DNA of 64,000 bases from a candidate division KSB1 bacterium (GCA_034521575.1 JAXHMJ010000005.1:744001-808000), one strand, 5' to 3'; counted from the stretch's first letter, positions 49,186 to 63,181 are shown. Translations and numbers: made by a program. The notes: a model not told the origin generated them from the letters alone.

Positions 49186-49265
49186 AAGCTCAAATAAAAA
49201 TCCAAATTTGATTCAACAGTCCGGCCGGTTTATGAGATGTCGGGTTCAGGCGGCATTGGGGCATT

Positions 49266-50338
49266 TTATTTCCAGGTCAGTCGCCCGAGAAACGCGACAG
49301 GCGCAGATAACAGGTGATATACGGGGAAAAAAACGTTCCAGCCCAGAAACCCCAATAAATTCAATTTACCATAGACCTGTTTTAGAAACCATGAAAGAAT
49401 CAAAAAATCCATACCCAGCTTTGCCAATAAAAAGAGTCCAAAATATTCTGACCCACTAACCGGTGCAAGCCAAAGAATCACATTAAAAACATGATACAGT
49501 GCATATCCCCACCCGGCCCCGGTATGATAGTGTTTACCGGATGAAATATGTCTTTGTTTTTGCACAAGAAAAGCCCATATCCCGGATGGGCCTTGGGACG
49601 GCACTGTTGCATCCTGATTCATACAATAAGCTGTATCCCATGGACTGCTATTTTGAACAGCGTGCAGCAAAAAATCATCATCACCGGAAAGCGTATCCGG
49701 TAACGCCGCATAGCCGCCAATGTCATTCAGCGCCTGGCTTCGTACCGCCAGATTTCGTCCGGTGCAGGTCACTCCGTGATTCCAGCCAATGGTTCCAGCG
49801 CTGACCAAAGCTGCGGCTGCGCTGTCAATACACAAAACAGCGCTCCATAATCCGCGGCCGGCAAGTTGCGGAGAAAAGCCCGCCAAAAGACCGGTATGAG
49901 GAGAGAACCGCGATACCATCCGGGACACCCATCGAGGTCCGGGCGTACAATCTGCATCTGTGAACAGAATAATTTCGCCTGTTGCCTGCTGCACAGCCAG
50001 AGCAAGGGCGGCTTTTTTGCTGCTTTTCCACAGACTTGCGGTGTTTTGAAAAACACGCAACCGGGGATCTGTTCGCGAAATCGCTTCTGCATAGTTGAGC
50101 GTTTTATCCGTGGATTGATCAACGACCACAATGAACTCGATACGGTCCTGGGGATAAGATTGCGCCAAGAGTGCTTTCAGGCAGTTTCGGATCGTGTTCT
50201 GTTCATTTCTGGCAGCCACCACACAAGACACAATCGGAGTGTGGTCATTATGATGATCGGTAATCTTGAAACGCCTCGCATCAGACAGAGCAAAACAACA
50301 AAATATCCTAAAAGTACGCTGGAAAAAAAAATAAACAT
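49266..50338 (-). pseudogene. Family 2 glycosyltransferase, split by one base
   Basis: The N-terminus (MFIFFSSVLLGYFVVLLCL) is a membrane helix. Near 50280 the frame is lost by a single-base change; it resumes at TPIVSCVVAARNEQNTIRNC, the GT2 nucleotide site. LFTDADCTP is the DxD-type motif and GDDDF is the acceptor-side motif. Two or three C-terminal membrane helices follow. Membrane GT2 enzymes move sugars onto lipids or polysaccharides. The total is about 357 residues. It precedes a methyltransferase gene. Confidence 0.85.
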
Positions 50339-50446
50339 AACCGCCTTTTTGTTGATGATGTGAGAAAATTTAATTAAAATCTTGAGAAATTCAAAGATTA
50401 TTAAGATATTAGGATGCAGCAATGCACCCAAACATCGAGGAGAAAA

Positions 50447-51136
50447 ATGGCTCAGTCAGATCATTTCAACTGGCTTTACAAAAGGCCTGTATTACTTGGT
50501 TTCATTATTATTGCACTCGTCATTGTAACACTGGCCGGCGTCAAGTATCTGGCCAGTCGGCATTATCGGGATACCATAAAAAACCTGGAGCAAAGACTCA
50601 CGTTTGTGCGTTCAAAGTTGGAATCTGAGAGCCTACGCCAATATGAAATTGACAAAGTGATCAGCATCATTGAACTTTATAACCGGGATTTGGACCAAAC
50701 GCGCAAGTATGAAATTGCCGATGAAATCTACAATATGACCCGGCAATATCCCAATTTAAACACCGCCTTGTTGACCGCTGTGATTACCACTCAGACCCGG
50801 GGCACATGGCAGCCCGGTTATATGACCGAAAATGGCAGAATGGGCTTGTTTGCGCTTTTACCGGTTACTGGTATGCTTATTGCTTCTCATACTCAGGTCA
50901 TATGGAGTTCACCGGATGTTGTTTTAACGGATGCTATTTATAACATCAGAATCGGAAGCCATTACCTGTCCAGTTTGATCACGACATATGACATAGATGG
51001 CGGATTGGTCGCACTGATGGAAAGTGAAAAAACCGCAGCACGATGGAAACATTCCGGCAAAAAAAACAGTTATTTACCAACAGAGATTCGCTCTCATTTG
51101 GAGCAGCTGTATAATCTCTACCAGGAGCAAAAATGA
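50447..51136 (+). CDS. Membrane-anchored lytic-transglycosylase-like protein, catalytic Glu replaced
   Basis: The 229-residue protein has a membrane helix (about residues 14-35), a coiled region and a C-terminal domain. That domain follows the SLT pattern: LLTAVITTQTRGTW, then ENGRMGLFALLPVTGML, and AIYNIRIGSHYLSSLI. In active enzymes the first block is IxxES with a catalytic Glu; here Gln and Thr take the place of Glu and Ser. It may bind peptidoglycan without cutting it. GAGGAG precedes the ATG at 50447. An outer-membrane barrel gene follows. Confidence 0.6.
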   Translation: MAQSDHFNWLYKRPVLLGFIIIALVIVTLAGVKYLASRHYRDTIKNLEQRLTFVRSKLESESLRQYEIDKVISIIELYNRDLDQTRKYEIADEIYNMTRQYPNLNTALLTAVITTQTRGTWQPGYMTENGRMGLFALLPVTGMLIASHTQVIWSSPDVVLTDAIYNIRIGSHYLSSLITTYDIDGGLVALMESEKTAARWKHSGKKNSYLPTEIRSHLEQLYNLYQEQK

Positions 51137-51185
51137 ACAATCACCCTCATTTTCACCGTGAATGGGAAAGACAAAGGAGTAGAAC

Positions 51186-51809
51186 ATGCAAAAATTAATC
51201 ATCCTATTTCTCTTTTTAGGATCATGCGTCTATGCCCAGGGCAATCTGGACATCAGAGCGGGTTACCTGGGACCGAAAGATACAAAAAACAGTATGATGT
51301 TCGGCGTCTCTTTCGGGAATTCATTTGATGAAGCAGTAAAAATCGGCATTGGGGCAGATTTTTATCACAAAAGCTACTCAAAAATGAGCAAAGTTGCAAT
51401 TGAAGAAGGCAAACTGACCGAAATCCGAACGGAACAGAAACTGGTTGATTACAGTCGCACCATTATACCAATCAATCTGGATATCCGGGTCAAGATACCG
51501 GCAGCGCAGGTTTACAATTTCGGTTATTTTGTCAGGGGAGGGTTGAGTTATCAACTGCTCTGGAGTCAGGAAAAAAATTATGAAGATGATAGCAAAGATA
51601 TGCGCCGATTTGGAGGTTTGGGCTGGCAGGCGGGAGCCGGTGTCTATTATCAGATAGGATCCCGGTCTACGGCTTACGCGGGTGCATTATACAACAGCTG
51701 TGAAGTCAGCCGTGATATGTCCCGGGGAGAAAAATCTCTTCCGATAGCACAGTATGTTGATTTGTCCGGTTTTGGTTTTCAAATCGGTGTAGAACTGGAC
51801 TTGCAATAA
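51186..51809 (+). CDS. Outer-membrane beta-barrel protein
   Basis: The 207-residue protein has a signal peptide (MQKLIILFLFLGSCVYAQ) and then about eight amphipathic strands with aromatic girdles and a Gly-rich centre (GWQAGAGVYYQIGS). It ends VELDLQ. I do not recognise a narrow family. AAAGGAG precedes the ATG. The rhomboid gene starts 1 base after its stop, so the two are coupled. Confidence 0.75.
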   Translation: MQKLIILFLFLGSCVYAQGNLDIRAGYLGPKDTKNSMMFGVSFGNSFDEAVKIGIGADFYHKSYSKMSKVAIEEGKLTEIRTEQKLVDYSRTIIPINLDIRVKIPAAQVYNFGYFVRGGLSYQLLWSQEKNYEDDSKDMRRFGGLGWQAGAGVYYQIGSRSTAYAGALYNSCEVSRDMSRGEKSLPIAQYVDLSGFGFQIGVELDLQ

Positions 51810-51810
51810 A

Positions 51811-52659
51811 ATGATGATGAACCAACAACAACATTTTCGAATTGGATTCGGAAGCAGACTTACTCCGGTTGTCAAGTATCTGTTGATTGCCAACGGTGCC
51901 TTTTTTGTTTTGCAAACACTGTTGGGGCCATCGCAACCGCTGGTTCGCTTTCTTGCCCTGTTTCCGGCTCATATCACTGAACGTTTCGCAATCTATGAAC
52001 TGGTCAGCTATATGTTTCTGCATGGCAGTTTCTGGCATTTGTTTTTTAATATGTTTGCCCTGCTCATATTTGGATGCGAAGTCGAACTATTATTAGGGAG
52101 TAAACGCTTTCTCCAATTTTATTTCTTCACCGGCATCTTTGCCGGGTTGTGCCATTTATTATTTAACTGGGGCGAACAAGTGCCGGTGATCGGGGCATCA
52201 GGAGCGATCTACGGTGTGTTGGTTGCCTTTGCCGTTTTTTTCCCGAATCGGGTCATCACCCTGTTACTATTCTTCATTCTTCCGATTCAGATGCGGGCTC
52301 GGACGTTGGTTCTGGTATTTGTTGGGTTATCGGTATTTATGGGACTGCGAGGTGAAATATTCGGCACCGCTGACAATGTAGCACATCTCGCGCATCTGGG
52401 CGGGGCTGTTGCCGGATATTTATTTTTGAGATATCGAGCGCTGATGCAGCGGGGGTTGCGCAGTATTTCAAATACTCAACGCATACACAGAGAAAAAAAA
52501 GAACAGCAGCAGAATATGTTTCTTGACGAACGGCGACGTGAAATTGATACAATTCTTGACCGGATCAATAAAGTCGGATATGACAACATTACCCAAAAAG
52601 AAAAAGAAACACTAAAAAAAGCGAGTGATTATTTACAGAAATATGACAAATCGTCATAG
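51811..52659 (+). CDS. Rhomboid family intramembrane serine protease
   Basis: The 282-residue membrane protease has the loop motif HGSFWHLFFNMFALLIFG, the catalytic Ser in GASGAIYGVLVAF and the catalytic His in HLAHLGGAVAGYLF. Six membrane helices are followed by a basic and acidic cytoplasmic tail of about 70 residues. The substrate is unknown. Its last 17 bases overlap the amidase start. Confidence 0.93.
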   Translation: MMMNQQQHFRIGFGSRLTPVVKYLLIANGAFFVLQTLLGPSQPLVRFLALFPAHITERFAIYELVSYMFLHGSFWHLFFNMFALLIFGCEVELLLGSKRFLQFYFFTGIFAGLCHLLFNWGEQVPVIGASGAIYGVLVAFAVFFPNRVITLLLFFILPIQMRARTLVLVFVGLSVFMGLRGEIFGTADNVAHLAHLGGAVAGYLFLRYRALMQRGLRSISNTQRIHREKKEQQQNMFLDERRREIDTILDRINKVGYDNITQKEKETLKKASDYLQKYDKSS

Positions 52660-54139
52660 GCATCCACGGGTTTTACTATTCAGACTCGTACTATCCGTAT
52701 GGCTCATGGCCGGTATATCCCTTTCGGCAAAAGAGCTTACCATAGCAACACAAAACATCCAGGCGCAAATTCCGATCACATTGCGGGATAACGCCTCTTT
52801 AATTTCGGCGTCAGAACTGGCCCAGGCGCTGGACTCTCCAATCCGCACCCAGCCCCAGCAGGCCTCTTTTAAAATATCCTATCACACAGTGCAGGTGTAT
52901 GCTCACAGCCCGTTTGTTCAAATTGACAATGAATTCTATCAGCTTCCGCTCAAAGTGCAAAGCCGCTTTGACGGATATTTTCTACCCTATCCTTTTTTCT
53001 GCGCTCTTTTCGCATCCCTGGATTCAAGAATAGAATTTGACCAGACGACTGATCGCTTTATCCTCAATCAACAGAACTCTACAATACAGGATTTGCTGAT
53101 TCACAGCACAGACCGCTCGATGCAGTTGATTATGAAAATGTCAATTGAGCTTACCAAGGATGACATACGATTTGAGCACACCGATCGTTCTATTCAATGC
53201 CAAATCAAGGGTGGAATATTCAGTCCGGAAATTGATCTGCAGACGATCCGACATCTATTCAAACACGTTGAAATCACACACTCTGAGCATGAAACGGGAA
53301 CGCTGTTTTTAGAGTTTAGCCAGAATATGGTTTTTGATTCCCTTGAGGTCAGCCCGGACAACCAGCTCGTTCTGGTGTTTCACGAGTACGAGCCGGAAAT
53401 GGAACAAACCATTTTTACAGAACTCAAAAAAGAACGGGAAAAATGGCGGATTGACACCATCATTATCGATCCGGGGCACGGAGGAAGAGACCCGGGAGCC
53501 GTAGGACCGGGCGGATTATACGAAAAAAACATTACTCTTTCAATTGCAAGCGAAATTCGGGATATTTTGAAACAGGAAAGAGATATCAATGTTCGTTTGA
53601 CACGCGAGTCGAACTCTTTCATTCCTTTGAAACGCCGTACTGAAATAGCCAATCAGACCGGGGGCAAGTTATTCATCAGTGTGCATGTAGATGCAAATCC
53701 GGTTCACAGTTTACGCGGACATACGGTATATTTTATGGGGCCGGCCAAGACGGAAGCGGCGAGACAGGCAGCCCAGTTTGAAAACTCGGTTATAAAATTT
53801 GAAAACAAACAGTCACATTATGATAAATTATCAAACGCGGCATTTATACTGGCGGCAAATGCACAGAATTCCTATAACAAGGAAAGCCAGGATCTTGCGG
53901 ATATCATCGACCATAAAATAACTTCCATCTGCAGATCCAGAAGCATTGGTGTCAGACAAGCGGGCTTTTATGTTTTATATGGAACGTCCATGCCAAATGT
54001 ATTGATTGAAACCGGTTTTATGACCAATCCGCAGGATCGGTCCAATCTTCGGAATGCATCTTATCAGAAAAAACTCGCGCAAGCGATCAGCAAGGGGATT
54101 CTTGAATTTAAAACCAAATACGAAAATATGACATTATAA
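52643..54139 (+). CDS. N-acetylmuramoyl-L-alanine amidase (AmiC-like)
   Basis: The 498-residue protein has a signal peptide, an N-terminal copper-amine-oxidase-like region (RDNASLISASELAQALD), an AMIN-like middle and a C-terminal Amidase_3 domain. Zinc ligands and catalytic residues are in IIIDPGHGGRDPGA, LYEKNITL, ISVHVDAN and PNVLIETGFMTN. It cuts the peptide stem from MurNAc during cell division. The ATG at 52643 overlaps the rhomboid gene. It is convergent with the radical SAM gene, 5 bases apart. Confidence 0.93.
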   Translation: MTNRHRHPRVLLFRLVLSVWLMAGISLSAKELTIATQNIQAQIPITLRDNASLISASELAQALDSPIRTQPQQASFKISYHTVQVYAHSPFVQIDNEFYQLPLKVQSRFDGYFLPYPFFCALFASLDSRIEFDQTTDRFILNQQNSTIQDLLIHSTDRSMQLIMKMSIELTKDDIRFEHTDRSIQCQIKGGIFSPEIDLQTIRHLFKHVEITHSEHETGTLFLEFSQNMVFDSLEVSPDNQLVLVFHEYEPEMEQTIFTELKKEREKWRIDTIIIDPGHGGRDPGAVGPGGLYEKNITLSIASEIRDILKQERDINVRLTRESNSFIPLKRRTEIANQTGGKLFISVHVDANPVHSLRGHTVYFMGPAKTEAARQAAQFENSVIKFENKQSHYDKLSNAAFILAANAQNSYNKESQDLADIIDHKITSICRSRSIGVRQAGFYVLYGTSMPNVLIETGFMTNPQDRSNLRNASYQKKLAQAISKGILEFKTKYENMTL

Positions 54140-54144
54140 TGGTT

Positions 54145-55050
54145 TCACCCCTTATAATACCGTCCCTGTACCGAATCCCGATCATATAGTTCTTGATCGA
54201 CAGCATTTAAAACCTTCAGTTTATTCAAAGCCCAGCGGGGTTCGATCAACAATTCATCCGGGGCTTCTGCAGTAAGGCGTTGAATCACCATGTTCTCGTG
54301 CAAATGTTCAATAACATTGCATACGATATCGACATAATTCTTCAGTACCAGAGGCTTTATTTTTTGCTGAACATAGTATTCGGCCAGCGGTGTATTTTTC
54401 AATATCAAAAGGGGATGGATTTTAATTTCTTGAACACCTGAGCGGGAAACAAACTCTGCGGTTTCAATATAATCTGATAACGTTTCGTTCGGCAAGCCAA
54501 TCATAACATGCGTACAGATGCGCACCGGAAGTTTTAAAAGCCGCACCACGGCATCAAGATAGTCGGTTGCTGTGTGTCCTCGGTTCAGGAATTTTAGCGT
54601 ATGTTCATGACTTGATTGAAGGCCCAATTCTACCCAAACATCAACTTTATCCGCAAGCTTTTGTATCACATTCAGAACGTGATCCGGCAGACAATCCGGT
54701 CGAGTAGAGATAGAAATCCCGACAATGTCATCTGAATACAGAGCAGAATTATACATCTTTTCAAGTGTATCGATGGGCCCGTATGTATTGGTAGACGTTT
54801 GAAAGTAGACCAGGAATTTACGAATATTTCGTGAGCGTTTGATGGTATAAATCCCCTCTTTAACCTGCACATCAATCGGGAGACCGGTTCGGGCGGTCAT
54901 ACCTGCAAAACTGTCATTTCTGCAAAAAACACAGCCGTTGGAATTATGTGATTTATGAGGACATGACAATCCGGCATCGATACAAATTTTCCATACTTTT
55001 TCCCCGTATTTTTGCTTTAAAAATGTGGAAAATTTATTATATCTCGTCAT
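54145..55050 (-). CDS. TIGR01212 family radical SAM protein (YhcC-like)
   Basis: The 301-residue protein has MTRYNKFSTFLKQKYGEKVW, then the cluster region CIDAGLSCPHKSHNSNGCVF, FQTSTNTYGP, ISTRPDCLPD, ELGLQSSHEHTLKFLNRGH and HVMIGLPNE. The family has no proven substrate. The ATG at 55050 has GAGG five bases upstream and lies directly behind the rRNA operon terminator. The TTG at 55065 falls in the terminator and is rejected. Confidence 0.9.
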   Translation of the reverse strand: MTRYNKFSTFLKQKYGEKVWKICIDAGLSCPHKSHNSNGCVFCRNDSFAGMTARTGLPIDVQVKEGIYTIKRSRNIRKFLVYFQTSTNTYGPIDTLEKMYNSALYSDDIVGISISTRPDCLPDHVLNVIQKLADKVDVWVELGLQSSHEHTLKFLNRGHTATDYLDAVVRLLKLPVRICTHVMIGLPNETLSDYIETAEFVSRSGVQEIKIHPLLILKNTPLAEYYVQQKIKPLVLKNYVDIVCNVIEHLHENMVIQRLTAEAPDELLIEPRWALNKLKVLNAVDQELYDRDSVQGRYYKG

Positions 55051-55061
55051 AAAGGCCTCAA

Positions 55062-55096
55062 ACAAAAAAAGCCTTCCGGCAAAGGCCAGAAGGCTT
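55062..55096 (-). terminator. Rho-independent terminator of the rRNA operon
   Basis: An 8-bp stem (55069-55076 with 55089-55096) is followed on the minus strand by seven Ts. It lies 12 bases after the 5S gene. Confidence 0.85.
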
Positions 55097-55107
55097 GATA
55101 TTTAAAA

Positions 55108-55222
55108 CCAGGCAGCGACCTACTCTCCCGTCTCGTCTCCAAGACAGTACCATCGGCGCTGGAAAGCTTAACTTCCGAGTTCGGAATGGGATCGGGTGGT
55201 GCCTTTCCGCTCTGACCACCTG
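55108..55222 (-). rRNA. rrf: 5S ribosomal RNA
   Basis: The 115-base molecule has complementary ends (CCAGGTGGT and ..CTGCCTGG), the typical CCGAACTCGGAAGTTAAGC loop and GGGAGAGTAGG near the 3' end. Confidence 0.95.
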
Positions 55223-55286
55223 GATTTTTTCATTACAATATGATAGTTGAAAGCACAAATATAATCTGCTGCAGCGATAAATAATT

Positions 55287-58258
<2,972 letters not shown>

Positions 58259-58344
58259 AAATCATCTTACTACCCGCAGCAGATTATATTTCGGCTCTTG
58301 TACTATCATATTGTCAAAGAACAAACTGACGCTTGTCAGCTGTG

Positions 58345-58417
<73 letters not shown>

Positions 58418-58530
58418 AAAAAGAGCTTGCCATAGCTCAATCAATCCGGACAGCAGCCCCGACTAGACAAGCCAGTTAAATTGTAAATAATAAAAAGTGA
58501 ACGTACGGTCAAGTCAAAAAGCGTCTGGAG

Positions 58531-60098
<1,568 letters not shown>

Positions 60099-60160
60099 GT
60101 TGTTGATTGATTCAATTCCTGTGCTCCAAACTCAATTTGTGCTTGGGTCCGCACGCTCAC

Positions 60161-60173
60161 TTTTCAAAGAACA
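60161..60173 (-). promoter_or_regulatory. boxA-like antitermination element in the 16S leader
   Basis: TGTTCTTTGAAAA on the minus strand lies about 65 bases before the 16S gene, as in many rRNA leaders. A matching element precedes the 23S gene. Confidence 0.55.
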
Positions 60174-60259
60174 TTACTACTCAAATCTCTTACTCACTTT
60201 GCTGTCCCGCTGTATCCCGTATTCCTCGTCCCGTTTCTTCCTTATTAGCAAAGCCTTAT

Positions 60260-60288
60260 AAGATATACATTTTTTTTCCAATTGTCAA
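60260..60288 (-). promoter_or_regulatory. rRNA operon promoter P2
   Basis: TTGACA (60283-60288) and TATCTT (60260-60265) are 17 bases apart on the minus strand, about 160 bases before the 16S gene. Confidence 0.75.
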
Positions 60289-60387
60289 GCGTTTTGTTCA
60301 TCCTTTTGAACTTTTTCGCCTCTTCCTGAATCTAATCCGCTTCACAGTCACCCGGTCAGCTACTCCCGTTCCTGTACCGGGCTCATA

Positions 60388-60415
60388 AAGATACACTTTT
60401 TTCGCTCTTTTGCAA
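60388..60415 (-). promoter_or_regulatory. rRNA operon promoter P1
   Basis: TTGCAA (60410-60415) and the same TATCTT (60388-60393) are 16 bases apart, 128 bases upstream of P2. The two make a tandem pair in the 350-base leader between tyrS and 16S. Confidence 0.6.
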
Positions 60416-60448
60416 GAGGTTTCTGCAAAAGGGGCAATTTATTTGCAA

Positions 60449-61735
60449 TTATTTAATAATCAAGTTATAATGTTTCTTTTTTCCCAGCCGTACGGCAATT
60501 TTACCGTCATCCTCCAGCTCGGTTTTTAGCACGGCATCCTTGTCCGTAACACGTTCCCCATTGATGTAAACACCCCCCTGCTTGATCAAACGACGCGCCT
60601 CTCCACGAGACTTTGTCATTTCCAAATCGCAAAGTACGTTCGCAAGCAAGGGAGCCGATTCGAGCTCTGAACGCGATAAATTTAGGGATGGTATCGCCTT
60701 GTCCGCCGCTCCGGTGCCGCCACGCGGCACCTTGCTGGACGGCAAAAACGTTTGAGGAATCTCGCGCTTGCCGAACGCGGCTATTGATGCGGAAAACGCT
60801 TCATCCGCCGCTTTTTGACCGTGCACCAGATTTGTGATCTCATAGGCCAACACGGTCTTGGCGATGTTATACTGTACACCCTGCATATCCTGAACAGCTT
60901 CAATTTCTTCAATCGGCAACAGGGTAAAATAATTCAAACAGCTGACCACATCGCGGTCATCAATATTGATCCAGTACTGATAAAAATCAAACGGAGATGT
61001 CCTGGAGGCATCCAGCCACAAAGCTCCGGATTCTGTTTTGCCCATCTTTGCTCCGCTTGCAGTCGTAAGCAAGGGAAAGGTATGTCCGTATACAGCTTCG
61101 CCTTCCACCCGGCGCACCAAATCTGCACCGGCCAGAATATTCGCCCACTGATCATCGCCTCCCATCTGCAGTCGGCAGCCATATTTGCGGTATAGCATCA
61201 AAAAGTCATAGGCTTGCAAAAGCTGATAATTGAATTCCAGAAACGACAGTCCGGTTTCAAGGCGTCGTTTATAGGTTTCAAAACTCAACATGCGATTGAC
61301 ACTAAAATGTCTTCCAATGTCCCGCAAAAATTCGACAAACCCCAAACCGCCAATCCACTCCCAATTGTCAACCAACAACGCTTTGTCGTTGCCAAAATCG
61401 ATGAATCTGGATATTTGCTGCTTTATTTTGGCGGTATTGGCTTCAATATCCTCGCGGCTCAGCATTTTTCTCATTTCAGTTTTACCGCTCGGATCTCCGA
61501 TCATGGCCGTCCCTCCGCCGACAATGGCAATAGGCCGGTGCCCGTACCGCTGCATATGCGTCATCGCCATAATGCCGAGCAAATGTCCTACATGCAGACT
61601 GTCCGCAGTTGGATCAAATCCAATGTAAAAAGTAACTGACTCTTTGCTCAGCAGCTGTTCCAGTTCATCCGCATCCGTGCTCTGTTTGACAAAACCGCGC
61701 CGCCTGAGTTCCTCTGTGACATTCGGCAAACTCAA
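60449..61735 (-). CDS. tyrS: Tyrosyl-tRNA synthetase
   Basis: TyrRS charges tRNA-Tyr. The 428-residue protein has YIGFDPTADSLHVGHLLGIM with HVGH in the HIGH position, GGDDQWANI, and KMGKTESGALWLD in the KMSKS position. A C-terminal S4 RNA-binding domain (residues about 360-420, RGEARRLIKQGGVYINGERV) completes it. This is the TyrRS branch with HVGH and KMGKT. It lies 20 bases after smpB and just ahead of the rRNA operon in the same direction. Confidence 0.96.
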   Translation of the reverse strand: MSLPNVTEELRRRGFVKQSTDADELEQLLSKESVTFYIGFDPTADSLHVGHLLGIMAMTHMQRYGHRPIAIVGGGTAMIGDPSGKTEMRKMLSREDIEANTAKIKQQISRFIDFGNDKALLVDNWEWIGGLGFVEFLRDIGRHFSVNRMLSFETYKRRLETGLSFLEFNYQLLQAYDFLMLYRKYGCRLQMGGDDQWANILAGADLVRRVEGEAVYGHTFPLLTTASGAKMGKTESGALWLDASRTSPFDFYQYWINIDDRDVVSCLNYFTLLPIEEIEAVQDMQGVQYNIAKTVLAYEITNLVHGQKAADEAFSASIAAFGKREIPQTFLPSSKVPRGGTGAADKAIPSLNLSRSELESAPLLANVLCDLEMTKSRGEARRLIKQGGVYINGERVTDKDAVLKTELEDDGKIAVRLGKKKHYNLIIK

Positions 61736-61755
61736 AATGATATCTCCGTTTCTAT

Positions 61756-62217
61756 TTAGATTCTATATTTGTTTTTCAGTTCTCGCTGAGTATCCCGATC
61801 CATATCACGCTTGGCAATGTCCCGGCGCTTGTCGTGTACCTGCTTACCGCGTGCCAGACCAAGCCTAACCTTGGCCAGCCCCTCTTTGAAATATATCTCG
61901 AGCGGTACAAGCGTCAAACCCCGCTCCTCGGTTTTACCACGCAATCGCTTGATTTCCTGTTTATGCAGCAATAATTTCCGTTTGCGCAGAGGATCGTGAT
62001 TATAAATGGTTCCTTGCTTGTAATGACTGACATGAAAATTGATCAACCAGGCTTCCCCATCCATGATCCGGGCATAACTGTCCTTAAAGCTCGCCCTTCC
62101 TTCCCGAAGTGATTTTACTTCTGTACCTTTAAGCACAATCCCGGCCTCAAGGGTCTCAAGGATCTCATACTCATGCCGTGCTTTACGATTTTTTATCGTG
62201 CTTGAGTGACCGGTCAT
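61756..62217 (-). CDS. smpB: SsrA-binding protein
   Basis: SmpB delivers tmRNA to stalled ribosomes. The 153-residue protein has NRKARHEYEILETLEAGIVL, the motif GTEVKSLREGRASFKDSYA, and a basic C-terminal tail KRDMDRDTQRELKNKYRI. No tmRNA gene is visible nearby. tyrS follows. Confidence 0.96.
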   Translation of the reverse strand: MTGHSSTIKNRKARHEYEILETLEAGIVLKGTEVKSLREGRASFKDSYARIMDGEAWLINFHVSHYKQGTIYNHDPLRKRKLLLHKQEIKRLRGKTEERGLTLVPLEIYFKEGLAKVRLGLARGKQVHDKRRDIAKRDMDRDTQRELKNKYRI

Positions 62218-62330
62218 AGATCAGTCCAAATTGCTTATTTAGTGAGGGTAATAACTATCCGTTTAGACATAAACTTAAAAATAGACAACAAACAGCATAA
62301 TTTCAAGTACTTTTTATGAATTCAAAACAT

Positions 62331-62366
62331 AAAAAAACCGGCGACCATCTAATAACAGCCACCGGT
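62331..62366 (-). terminator. Terminator of the TlpA-like gene
   Basis: A 7-bp stem with one G-U pair (ACCGGTG/CGCCGGT) and a 16-base loop is followed on the minus strand by seven Ts. Confidence 0.65.
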
Positions 62367-62390
62367 AATTTAACGGAAGAATCGTTATGT

Positions 62391-62909
62391 TTATAACAGC
62401 TCATTGATATGATTCTCAAATACCTGTTTTTCCTTATACCCTACCAGTTTTTGATGGATATTTCCCTTTTGATCAATAATGAATGTTGTAGGAATGGCGC
62501 GAATACCACCAAACCCGTCAACGATGGCTTGATTTCCAATCGCATTCGGATAATTGACATTATAATCCTTTATGAATTGACGCACCGCATTTACACCTTC
62601 ACGTCCAAACGCGACGCCCAATATCTCAAGTCCCTGATCATTGTATTCGTCATATAATTCTATAAAATGAGGAATCTCGGCCTTACAAGGCGGGCACCAT
62701 GTATCCCACATGTCAAGGATCAAAACTTTTCCTTTGTAAGAATCCAGGGTGACTGTCTCTCCATTCAACGTTGTCAGTTCAAAATCATAGGCCGGATTCG
62801 CATTCTCATTTGCAGCAGCCTGATCTTTAGAGCTTTCATCTGTACAAGCGGCAGAAAATCCCAATACAAAAACCAGAACAGGTATTAGCAACAGGCTAAT
62901 TTTTTTCAT
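62391..62909 (-). CDS. TlpA/ResA-like thioredoxin lipoprotein
   Basis: The 172-residue protein has a lipoprotein signal (FSAACTDES, Cys 22), then AYDFELTTLNGETVTLDSYK and the redox site DTWCPPCKAEIP, with cis-Pro in GIRAIPTTFIID. It reduces disulfides in the periplasm, for instance of c-type cytochromes. The ATG at 62909 has GGAG seven bases upstream. Its start overlaps the end of the 80-residue gene by 14 bases, so they are coupled. Confidence 0.92.
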   Translation of the reverse strand: MKKISLLLIPVLVFVLGFSAACTDESSKDQAAANENANPAYDFELTTLNGETVTLDSYKGKVLILDMWDTWCPPCKAEIPHFIELYDEYNDQGLEILGVAFGREGVNAVRQFIKDYNVNYPNAIGNQAIVDGFGGIRAIPTTFIIDQKGNIHQKLVGYKEKQVFENHINELL

Positions 62910-63138
62910 AATTTTTCTCCAAGTATTTATTATGACCGGATTTATCAAATATATTTTGGATTAATTTATCGACATGGTCAATAAGAATATCGTTAATCAT
63001 TGAACTTTGACAATTTCTTTGTAGTTCAGAACATAGCCTTTGTTTCAATAATTCCGCAACATCCCGACTTTTGCATGCTTTGATGCGTCGATCAATATCA
63101 CCGCAATAATCTTTTATTATGTCGTCTGCTTGTTTCAT
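62896..63138 (-). CDS. Small hypothetical protein, 80 residues
   Basis: The frame from the ATG at 63138 encodes a helical, charged protein with four Cys (KDYCGDIDRR, KACKSRD, RLCSELQRNCQSS). No family is recognised. Its 3' end overlaps the tlpA-like gene, and it starts 43 bases after the 198-residue gene. The ribosome site is weak. The Cys and the context hint at a redox partner, but that is a guess. Confidence 0.45.
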   Translation of the reverse strand: MKQADDIIKDYCGDIDRRIKACKSRDVAELLKQRLCSELQRNCQSSMINDILIDHVDKLIQNIFDKSGHNKYLEKNYEKN

Positions 63139-63181
63139 CACTATTTGGATGTAATGAAAAACAAAAAGATTCAAAATGAAT

